NCBI GenBank assembly: GCA_963970005.1
Contig: CAXAMN010021385.1
Span: 222,805-286,804 of the forward strand
DNA: 64,000 nt
DNA from: Durusdinium trenchii
Taxonomy: Eukaryota; Sar; Dinophyceae; Suessiales; Symbiodiniaceae
Direction of reading: 5' to 3'
The position numbers and the translations under genes are program-made. Positions 10,613 to 19,900 of this stretch are shown here, in pieces. The notes beneath the pieces were generated by a model, which made no database searches, was not told the origin of the DNA, and saw only the letters and a program-made list of their open reading frames with translations. Numbering within the stretch: position 1 is the stretch's first letter; each line of letters opens with the position of its first letter.

Positions 10613-13600
10613 ATGACCATGTTGCCTCAAGGGTTTCAAGGGCTCCAGGCGCCGGTTCCTTCCGACGAATTTGAAAAGGCACCAACTCCAGATTCGGTTT
10701 GCCGCGCTGCCTCAAACTCAGCACCGGCGGGGACACTGCAAATGGAACACTGTGCAGGGGACAGTTCACAGCACCATTTGCAACACCTTTTACAAAACAC
10801 TTTGAACTCAGGGGATCCCTCAAACAAGAGTGCAGGGACGTTCACTCTTGTTCATGAGGACATGGCTCCATCACACGAGAAAACTTTTGCACAACTACCT
10901 CACACCTCAGCCAGCGATGGACCATCCTCTGGTGCACCGGGGCCTGAAGTGGTGACAATTCGAGGAGGTGGATCACATCGATCTCCAAAGACCTCCCAAA
11001 GAGGCAAAGCACCCACGCAGAGCACTTTTGCTTCGACTGCCGAATGCATCTCGCAGAACCTGACCATGACGGTTGGAAATCCAAGCGCTCGCTGCTACGC
11101 CAACGCGCCCTGGCGAGCTTTCACCTGGACATGCGCCTTGCTCCAGGAAACGAATACACAACCTTGGGGCAACCTCCAAGCAGCTGTTCAGGAATCCCTT
11201 GAACTGGCTGAAGCGGTAGACATCCATGAGCTACCAGGACTACACCCACTGTGGAAGAAGCATGATTTAAACATCCAAGGAGATGCAAATCATTTCGTCA
11301 ACACGCTCTGGAACCTCTCCCAAACGAGAGCCTTTCACTACAGGTTTGCGGAAATCCAAGAAGGTGGATACTTGGAAGATTTCATCCAGCAGCCCATCCT
11401 GGTGAACTTCCCAGACGACTGGCCTGAAAACACCAGGCTTCAAGACCTCTACAACGGATGGGCCAACACAGGGCTTGGGCAATACTTGCTGGACGACAAG
11501 CCGGCGCTGATCACTCACATCACCTAAAGGGACGATGACCAAGCATGCAAAGATCCTCAACCCCTACGGCACATTCACGGTGCCAAGATCGTTGGAGGCT
11601 TTGCAAGGACATCCTCGGAATTTGTGCCGGCAGCCCTCCGCCATCCTCATCTACAGAGACCTGATGTGGCTTGCAGATGACGGCAAACCGCCCGTTCACC
11701 TGGAGCACCTGACGCCACAACTGGCCAGCCAGGTAAAAGTCTGGGCTGTACACATTGACACCTTTCGATCGACCCAGCAGGTCATTCGGTCACTCCCACC
11801 ACCTGAGGAGCCTGACTATGAACCACCTCTGGAGCTCCAGCTCAAGCCAACGAGGAAGGAACAGGCACACATGGTGGCATCCTAATCCTGGGTGACCAAG
11901 CCAGTGGACTCACACCACTCGAGTCCTACACCTGTCACGGCTGCGGGTACCAAGCCTTTCTGTGGCAGGCCACCGACTGCACCATCCTCATACTTGAAGA
12001 CCGGAGAAGGCATCCAATCGGACACCAATGCCACGATAATAGCCAAGCTCCTGGCGCTGGTTGAGGCCACCAAGCACCCCTACATCCTCCTAGGGGACTG
12101 GCAGAACAACCCTGGCAGCTTCACTAGCACCGTGCTCCCGTCCAAGTTCCACTTTGACATCAAAGCCCCAGACCACAGCATACTCTCAGGCAATGTGATT
12201 GACTATGCATTGCTGCACAACACGTTGGCCTCCACCACGGCTCTCACCACTGACTGGGCAGTTCCTTGGAGGCCGCATGCACTCTTGACACTGCAACTAA
12301 ACATTGAAGCAGCCACCAAGGAATACAGACAGGTGCAATACTTTCCACCCCTGCCAGCAACACCAGACATCGACTTCCGGCCATGGACCTCGTACCAATC
12401 TCAGGCCTTCGAGATTGAGCTGTACGGCATTCCACCCAATGGCCATGCGCAGAAATGGGCAGACTGGATCTCATGCACCAAGCAGTACCTGCTCCAAGAG
12501 CATCCCTGGGCGGCTCAGGGCCGGGGCGCCAGCTTGAGGGTGATCATAAAACCACTGGTATCCACCAAGATCACCACCACGTGGAAAAAAGGAAAGCCAG
12601 CCTTTTGGGAACAACTTCAAGTCAGATTCCAGCTTGCAGTGAAGCAACCCACGGAGCAACTGGCTGCTTTGGAGCAAGCTTGGGAAACCACCTATTACCA
12701 GCTTCAGACCAAGCAGTACCCATGGTACACAGTCCGTGGACCCATGGCTGCAGCCATCACCTATCTCAAGGAATGGGGATGGCAGGCTGCCAATCTGATG
12801 AGATGGACCAGACCTGAAGCTCCTCTCTTGCTGAGCAATGAGCTTGACATGCACCAACCGTGGTGGAAGGTAGAAAAGGCCTTACTCCATGAAGCCAAGA
12901 ACCAACGCACCAACCGCTTGGCTAGCCGACAGTATCATCACAATCTCATCACTGGCCTTGACTGGCACACCTACCATGAGGTGAAGAAAACACTGCCATC
13001 CCAAAGCAAACACCACCTCAACACTTGGGTTCAGGCAGCAGTGCAATTTCGTGAAGCCACCAAGGTCAAAAGATGTCCGCTGTGCCAAGTCGATGCCACA
13101 CCAAAGCACATCTTGTGGTTATGCAAATGGCACAAAACTCAGAAACATGAGCCTATGCCGCCAGAGTGGATGGACAGGATCACATCCAAAGAGGAAGAAC
13201 CTCTATGGTCCACCGGCTGGATTCCCTTGGAACAGCAAGAGCATCGACAACAAGACCATCCAAGGCCATGGTTGTTGGGCAGACCTTGCAACAATAGCGC
13301 CCCAACCATACAACGGCTGGGCCTACACTCTGGATGCCACACCATCCTCCTACGACGAGCGCACCCAAATGTGGGTGTTCGGCCTGTGCGTTCACACCAT
13401 GACCTTAGGGCAATTGAAACGACTTGGCGCACTCACCGGAGTGGCCAAAGGAGAACAAACCAAAGCCAGCAGGGCACTCTTGGCAGGGGTGGTGGCCCTG
13501 GCCAAGCACACCTCCACACCAGCCAAAGTCATTGTCCAACTGGCCACAGTTTGGGAGGCATGGCACCAACCCCGCAGCAGAGCAGCCTTTCAGGACATCC

Positions 13601-14701
13601 TTGAAGAAGTCACGGAGCAAGACTTTGCCGGCATCACAGTGCTCTACATCAGTCGAGCAACCAGAACACCCGATGCACCGGGCAACGAACCACAGCTCAG
13701 GAGGCGTCAGCGGGACTCTGCCCTAGCAGCCTGGGACCGGGCCAAACAGTTCCAAGACCACAAACAGGCAGAATGGCAGGACATCTTAGACTCCGACCAC
13801 AAGCTGATTTACACCCATGCTGTCCAAGGGCTGGCCAAGATCTACGACGACCCCCAGCACTTTATTCACCAGAAAGCACCCAGACATCAAGGGAAACACA
13901 CCAAACAATACAAGCGTGAGCTGGTGAAACAATGTGGCAAAAGCTGGGCAGAAAACCATCACAGATGGGAACCACATCGAAGCGGGTACAGTACCAATGC
14001 AATGCGTGCGGTGCCAGAATGCATCTAGGTTTGACCAAAAGCATTCTTGAGACCCGAGAAGACTGTCCGCAGGTGAGGATTGAAGATGCATATAGCTTGC
14101 CAGCCAAGGCTGAACCCCTGGCCAAAAAGCTCACCCGGGCCCAGGTCATCAAAGACCTCCTGCACAGGCAACAACAGCAAACACCAGCCCATGACGAACA
14201 CCAATATGCTGAGACCACTGGGTACCTCAAATGCCTCAAATGTGGTGTCAACACACACAAAAGAGTCAATGAAGAGGCCTTCCAGCACTTCATCACATCC
14301 AAGTGCGTGGATCAAGCATTCCCACAACCACCGCAAGGGCACCCAAGTCACACTTTGTGGCAAAAGGGTGAGAAAGTAAGATGCACACAGTGTGGGTGCC
14401 ACTGGAACCTCGATGGAGAGCAGCGCATCATCACACCAACCAGGTGCTGACCAAAGTCTGCAAAGGAGCTGGCACCAAAGGCTCACCTCCACTCAGTGAG
14501 TTCTTCAAGAAAAAGACGGACACCAACAGTCCACAGGATCCAGAGGCAAGGCCACAGACAGCCAGGCACTATGCCCAAGACACGGCTGACACCAGGCCCC
14601 AGCCCCGGAGACTCCACTTCAGCACTCAGCTAGAGGCAGTCGAAGAGCAACCAGAAGCAGAAGATGAAGACTGCGGTGACAACGTCTCAAGACAGGCCTA
14701 A
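10607..14701 (+). pseudogene. LINE ORF2 remnant lacking RT (copy 2)
   Basis: The USP-like Cys box is intact (GNPSARCYANAPWRAF, near 11068-11115), but the His box is lost: the HRG..GHY segment is deleted just before ILIYRDLMWLADDG (near 11630). Part of the endonuclease survives (LLGDWQNNP, NVIDYALL, WRPHALL). An in-frame RT deletion follows, then CPLCQVDATPKHILWLC, the RNase H-like part (TLDATPSSYD ... APGNEPQLRRRQRDSAL), YQCNACGARMH and CLKCGVNTHKR/CTQCG fingers. Stops or frameshifts occur near 11520, 11883, 13240, 13990 and 14440. The acidic tail follows SPPLSEFF, a degenerate PCNA-interaction-like motif. Confidence 0.85.
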
Positions 14702-14730
14702 ACAGGCAGCTCATTCAGCTTTAGGAAAAA

Positions 14731-14782
14731 TACATACATACATACATACATACGTACGTACGTACATACATACATACATACA
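14731..14782 (+). repeat. (CATA)n with TACG variants between copies 2 and 3
   Basis: CATA repeats interrupted by four TACG units at about 14751-14766. It follows the A-rich 3' end of copy 2 directly and runs into TGGCTCAAG of copy 3. Confidence 0.95.
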
Positions 14783-14791
14783 TGGCTCAAG
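14783..14791 (+). other. Spliced-leader remnant at LINE 5' end
   Basis: TGGCTCAAG at the exact CATA/element boundary, identical to copy 1 (5665-5673) and to the 3' end of the dinoflagellate spliced leader. CAT, present both in the leader (CCATTTTGG) and in the microsatellite, could have served as junction microhomology. Confidence 0.6.
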
Positions 14792-15083
14792 CCCTTTCAG
14801 GTCTCAAACCGGTCCCATACCAACCCGGTTACAGGAGTAACTGCCATTGGAGCCGAGCCTTGAGGACCACAAAGGCACTGGTGCTTTGCCCGCTATAGAG
14901 GGGGATTTCTTGAAGGGCTAGGCTTTCTCCTGACCTACCACCTCGGCACCTCAACCAGCGGGACATCCTGAACCTGGCCCTACATCCCTGAAGGTGACCA
15001 AGGCCAGATCGTGATCGGTGCTCTGACCAACACCCTTTTGCTTGGAGGTAACGACTTCCCCGAAGGCCACGACCTCCGGCACA

Positions 15084-15962
15084 ATGACACCAACGTGGGG
15101 CCGAGCATACATGGTATGCTCACAGAGCTCATGTTCAAATTGGATCTGGACCGATCGGGTGAAGACCGGCAGCAAATGCCGACGATGCGGGCAATGGTGG
15201 CCATCACCAGCTCATGGCACAGGGAAGGGCAAGGGTTTTGGACGACCGACCTACCGGAGTCAACCACATACTTCATGGCTCGACTCCCCACCAGGTCTAC
15301 CCAAGATCAAGCCCCTGAAGAAGACAAAGGTGCAGAAAGAGGCCACAGATCTCCTCACTACGAGCTGGTCGGTGCTACCTGAAGACACACAAACAAAGCT
15401 GCAAGCACTTGGCATTGGGCCGAGCAAGCCTGAGGAGCCGGAGCTGACTGACATCCTCAAGTCCCATATGGATGCCTTGCCACCTCAGGTCCAGCAGATC
15501 GTGACCAAGCTCACAGCACCAGAGCCCTGCACCGAAAGAGACATAGCCACCAAGCTGAAGGGCCAGGTGACGGAGTTGAAAGCCATGTCAATCAAGAAGA
15601 ACCAACTGCAGGAAAAGATTGACGGCGTCAAGGCACAATATGCCGCACTGCTCACCGACATGCAGGAACTACAAAGCAAGCTGGCTGAGGGCCAGAAAAC
15701 TCTCCATCAACTCTCTCAAGATTACATGAAGGCCATCAACCAGACTCCGGCTCCGACTGACCTGATGCCTGGTTCCGCAGAGCCGGAACAAATCCCCATG
15801 GCCGTAGAATCCTTTGTGCACAGCCTTGGAATCTCGCTCACTGAGGAGCAGAAAAACCAGCTCCATGGACTCTTGAAGAGGCCAAACCAAGACCCTGACG
15901 ATCCCACGAAGAGGAGGAAAACTGATGCAGCCGTCACACCACCAACCGGACATTGTGGGTAA
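15084..15962 (+). CDS. LINE ORF1 protein (zinc finger, coiled coil)
   Basis: The frame is open from 15042 (TTG), but the ATG at 15084 is conserved in copy 1 and is preferred, giving 292 residues. Order: a zinc finger C-x4-C-x13-C-x2-C-x2-WW near residues 11-36, a basic Gly/Lys linker, a region with SWSVLPEDTQTKLQALGIGP, a coiled coil (LKGQVTELK to about QDYMKAINQ), the conserved AVESFVHSLGISLTEEQKNQ segment with HGLLKRPN, and KRRKTD as a likely nuclear-localisation signal. Coiled coil plus zinc finger suggests an oligomeric nucleic-acid-binding protein that packages element RNA; this is inferred from other LINE ORF1 proteins. It stops at GGG TAA C with ORF2 in +1. Confidence 0.85.
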   Translation: MTPTWGRAYMVCSQSSCSNWIWTDRVKTGSKCRRCGQWWPSPAHGTGKGKGFGRPTYRSQPHTSWLDSPPGLPKIKPLKKTKVQKEATDLLTTSWSVLPEDTQTKLQALGIGPSKPEEPELTDILKSHMDALPPQVQQIVTKLTAPEPCTERDIATKLKGQVTELKAMSIKKNQLQEKIDGVKAQYAALLTDMQELQSKLAEGQKTLHQLSQDYMKAINQTPAPTDLMPGSAEPEQIPMAVESFVHSLGISLTEEQKNQLHGLLKRPNQDPDDPTKRRKTDAAVTPPTGHCG

Positions 15963-15963
15963 C
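15957..15963 (+). promoter_or_regulatory. Putative +1 frameshift site GGG TAA C
   Basis: The ORF1 terminal codons GGG TAA overlap ORF2 codons GGT AAC. The arrangement resembles known +1 sites where a slow stop codon follows a codon able to re-pair (bacterial prfB CUU UGA C; antizyme UCC UGA U). An in-frame ATG at 15925 offers an alternative start here, but copy 1 lacks an equivalent. Confidence 0.55.
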
Positions 15964-16944
15964 AGGGACGACACGGATTTTGTGGGGTGGACTTATCCGG
16001 TGCCTGAAGATGACACATGGTCATGTGAAGGAAACGATGAGTCCAACTGGGGAACGCAGTTCGCACAGAACACCAGTTTTGCTCAACCACAAGTTGATGA
16101 GATGACTTCACCACCACCCAGGTGGACTTTTTGGGAAGACCCAACCGCACCCGGCATTGGAGCTGAGAACCTTTCAATCCACTCCAAAGAATCGGAGAGG
16201 CTATGGCTTTCCACCCAAACCGAATGGGATTGCCGTGCTGCTTCAGGCTCAGGACAGAGGCAGACTACACACGACTGCCACAGTGTGGGGGAACACACAA
16301 CTGAGGCCCTGAACATGACAGAGCATCAGCAATTTCCAATGCACTATGGGGAACCTCAAACCGTTGCAGGGGAGCAGCAACCATTTGAGGCTTTACACGA
16401 AATTCAGTCACCAGTTTTGACCCAATCTGTCACGGGCTGTGCGACCGCACATGGATCGTGCCTGAAGCTCACTGGTGGGGCACCAGAACCGACAAGCACT
16501 ACCTGGGCGACAGACGGGCGCAGCCCTAGCATGAGCACACAATACTATGCATCCACCACAGATTTGCTCATGCAGAACTTGAGCATGGTGGTGGGCAACC
16601 CAAGTGCCCGGTGCTATGCAAATGCACCATGGCGGGCATTTTGCTGGATGTGCGCCTATCTAGCGGAGTTCAACAGAGACCCCTGGGGCGTCATCAAAGA
16701 GGCAGTGCAGACCTCCCTAGAGCTCTCAGAACCGGTGGATATCCAACAACTCCCAGGACTTCACCAACTCTGGGCAAAGCATGACCTCAATGTGGAAGGA
16801 GATGCGGCACATTTTGTCCACTCACTATGGATCCAATCTCAAACGAGAGTCATGCAATACAGACACACAGAAATCAAGGAAGGTGGCTATGTGCAGGAAC
16901 ACATTCAACTGCCACTCATCGTCGACTACCGAGTACTTGGATGA
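15958..16944 (+). pseudogene. LINE ORF2 N-terminal part: USP-like Cys box half
   Basis: About 200 weakly conserved residues are followed by a strongly conserved block that matches the Cys box of ubiquitin-specific proteases (peptidase family C19): GNPSARCYANAPWRAFCW, Cys codon 16612-16614. Next come LPGLHQLWAKHDLN and HFVHSLWIQSQTR, conserved in all three copies. The frame closes at 16944, but homology passes into the +1 frame (YLDEITWQELMNCWANQG) at about 16921-16935, consistent with loss of one base. The matching His box lies 196 codons further on. Whether the enzyme would cut ubiquitin, a ubiquitin-like protein or the element's own polyprotein cannot be read from the sequence. Confidence 0.7.
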
Positions 16945-19900
16945 AATCACCTGGCAGGAACTCATGAACTGCTGGGCCAATCAAGGCTATGGACAATACC
17001 TCAGTGACGACAAACTCATCCATGTCAGTCACATCAACCGGGCGGTCACCATTGAGGGCACTGTCACAAAACACAAAAGAGCCCTGAACCCCCACGGACC
17101 GTACACGGTCCCCAGATCCCTTGACGGGTTCTCGCGTGCCAGTGCCGAATACCTCCCCCTGGCATACATCTGCCACCGAGGGCCCACCCACGAAACGGGA
17201 CACTACTACACCATTCTGGTGTACAAGGACCTCATGTGGATCGCCGACGACGGAGCCCCGCCAAAGGTCTTGCCATTTCTGACACCTCAAATGGCCGGCC
17301 AAATAGTGCAAATCTGGGCCATCCAGACGGCAGCACTGGTCACACCGAGACAGATAGCCAGGGCTTTACCTCCACCGGAGAGTCCAGACTACGATCCACC
17401 CCTCCATGGCACACCGCCCAAAAAGGCCAGACACACACAGGACAGCATGAGACTGAATGTCGCGAACATCACGGCTTTCGGCAAGGGCACCTTGGACTGG
17501 TACTGGACAAGAGACAATGAGATCTATGTCATGATTGAAACCCATCTGGATCAGCAGAAACACCAGACGATGTGCCAGTATTTCGAGGTCAGGGGCAGAC
17601 ATGCATTCGGCTACCCAGCACAAACCAATGCCACCAACGACGGCACCCATGGAGGCATCCTCATCATCCACGACACAGCCCACGGCCTCACCCAACTCGA
17701 ATCCTTCTCCATTGCAGGATGTGGGTATCAAGCTTTCCTCTGGGAAGCAAAGGCCAGGTCCATCATGGTGGTGGCTGTGTACTTCAAAACAAACGAAACC
17801 ATCCAGGGCACCACCAACTCCCAGATCCTGGCCCGCATCTTGGCCTTGATCCAGGCCACAAACAGACAGTTCATCCTGGTCGGAGACTGGAACAACCATC
17901 CTGAGCACTTCCAGAGCACGGTGCTCAGTTCCAAGTTCCACTGGCAAATCCTGGCACCAGACGCAACCCTGCTCAACGGCAACACGGTGGACTATGCCCT
18001 CATTGAAGAGAAGCTGGCGGGCTGCACCTCAATGACCACCGAGTGGGCCATCCCATGGCGGCCTCACTGTCTGGTCACATATGCCCTTGAACTCGAGGAC
18101 GATTTCAGGCGCTACCACCAGCTCCGGAGTTTCCCGCCACTCCCCAACATCCCGGACATTGGGTTCCGTGCCTGGAGCACTTATGTCACACAGGTAACCG
18201 ACCTGGTGCTCTATGACAGCCCACCCAACGCAGGAGCCCGAGGCCTGGCGGATTGGGTCTCAATCACAGAACAATACCTGCTCCAGCAACACCCTTGGGC
18301 GCCACAGGGCAGAGCAGCCAACCTCACCACCCAGCACCAACCACTGGTTCCAACCAAGGCTGGAGGGATCTGGAAGAAAGGCAAGGCTGCCTACTGGGAG
18401 CAAATCCAAGCCCGCCTGCACCTCATCGAGAACCAACCCACCAAAGCACCGGGCGCAACCAAGGGGCTAAAACTGGCGCTCCAACAGGTGCAACACCACT
18501 GGCTGGGAGAACAAACATGGGCACAGTTTCTGGACACCACACAACACTGGCTCCAGTACAAGGATGAGAGAACTTTCGACCTGATGAAGCAAACCGTGCA
18601 ACACCAGCTCGAAACAGCCCAACAGCAAAGCCGAGAAGAATCCTGCCTCCAATACGCAGAATGGATCAAACACGGAGAAGCCAAGGGCTTACGGGGACTC
18701 TTCCGGTCTCTCAAAGCCAGTGAACTGTCCTGGCAACGACCATACAGAAACATCCCCATGGCCGACCGTATGAGACATCGCATGCACGCCTGGCACAACC
18801 TATGGAAGCCAACAAAAGATGGCCAACCAATGACCAGACTGCCTTTGCAAGACGCAGCAAAACAACAAGCAGCGCAACTCCCACCGCTCACCTATGAACA
18901 ATTGGGACGCACATTGAAGCACCTGCCAGACAAAGCATGTGGTCCAGATGCAATCACCACCCAGCTGCTCCGCACAGCACCAAAGCAGGCACTGCAACCC
19001 CTGCTGAGCCTTCTGCAAACAATGGAGGCTAACGCGGAACTTCCCACCCAGCTCACTTTGAGTCTGGTAGTGATGTTGGCCAAGAATGAGAAGGTGGAGC
19101 GACCAATCACCTTAACCAGTGTGCTTTACCGCGTATGGTGCAAGATGAGAAAGCCACTGATGGACGCATGGCAACACAACCTACCACCAGCCATGGACTA
19201 TGACAGAGCCAGACCCGGAGCTACAGCTCTCCACGTAGCCCTTGAGAGGCTCCTTCGCCAAGAAACCACCAAATCCTTGGGAAACCATGGCATCACTGTC
19301 CTCCTGGACATGAGCACCTTTTACGACACCCTAGATCTCCAACGGCTACAACAAACAGCCCAGGATTTGGACTACCCGCCTCTTGCACTAGAGTTCGCCA
19401 TGCAGGTTTACACCGGGCACAAGGCCATTTTGGCCGAAGGGGAACTCAGTCCCTGGTTCCATGCCACCACGGGAGTAGCAGCAGGGTGTCCACAAGCACC
19501 ACTCCTGGCCAAGACCTTTCTCCAGCCCATCCTCGGCAGCTTCCAACGAGCGTTCCCGGAACTCCACCTCAACGGGTGGGTGGATGACATTGGCTTTGAT
19601 GGCAGCCACACAGATCCCATACAGCTGGCCCACCGAACCATCCAGGCCTGGAACCACCTACGCACAGAGCTCACAGCAGCCGGGTTGATAGTGAACAGCC
19701 ACAAGACAGCCTTCATTGTCACAGACAAAGTCATCCACAAAGAGCTCGGCAAACTCCTGGGCCCTGATGATCCACCCATCCAGTCCGTGATGCGGGACCT
19801 CGGAATCGACCACTCTGCAGGGAGGCGACGACGGATAGCCACCCTACAACAGAGATTCAAAAAGAACAAACAACGCCGGATCAAGCTCAGAAGCCTCAAG

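Larger units (their letters stand above)
10204..14730 (+). mobile_element. CATA-LINE copy 2, 5'-truncated, RT deleted
   Basis: Starts inside ORF1 at the LKGQVTDLK segment, so the zinc finger and spliced-leader end are absent, as expected from ordinary LINE 5' truncation. ORF2 has two internal deletions: about 0.2 kb at the start of the endonuclease (near 11860) and about 1.75 kb removing the whole RT (junction near 12640-12690), the latter in frame. The 3' end is complete: C-terminal fingers, a short untranslated region ending GGAAAAA, then CATA repeats, as in copy 3. Third-position divergence from copies 1 and 3 is large. Confidence 0.9.
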
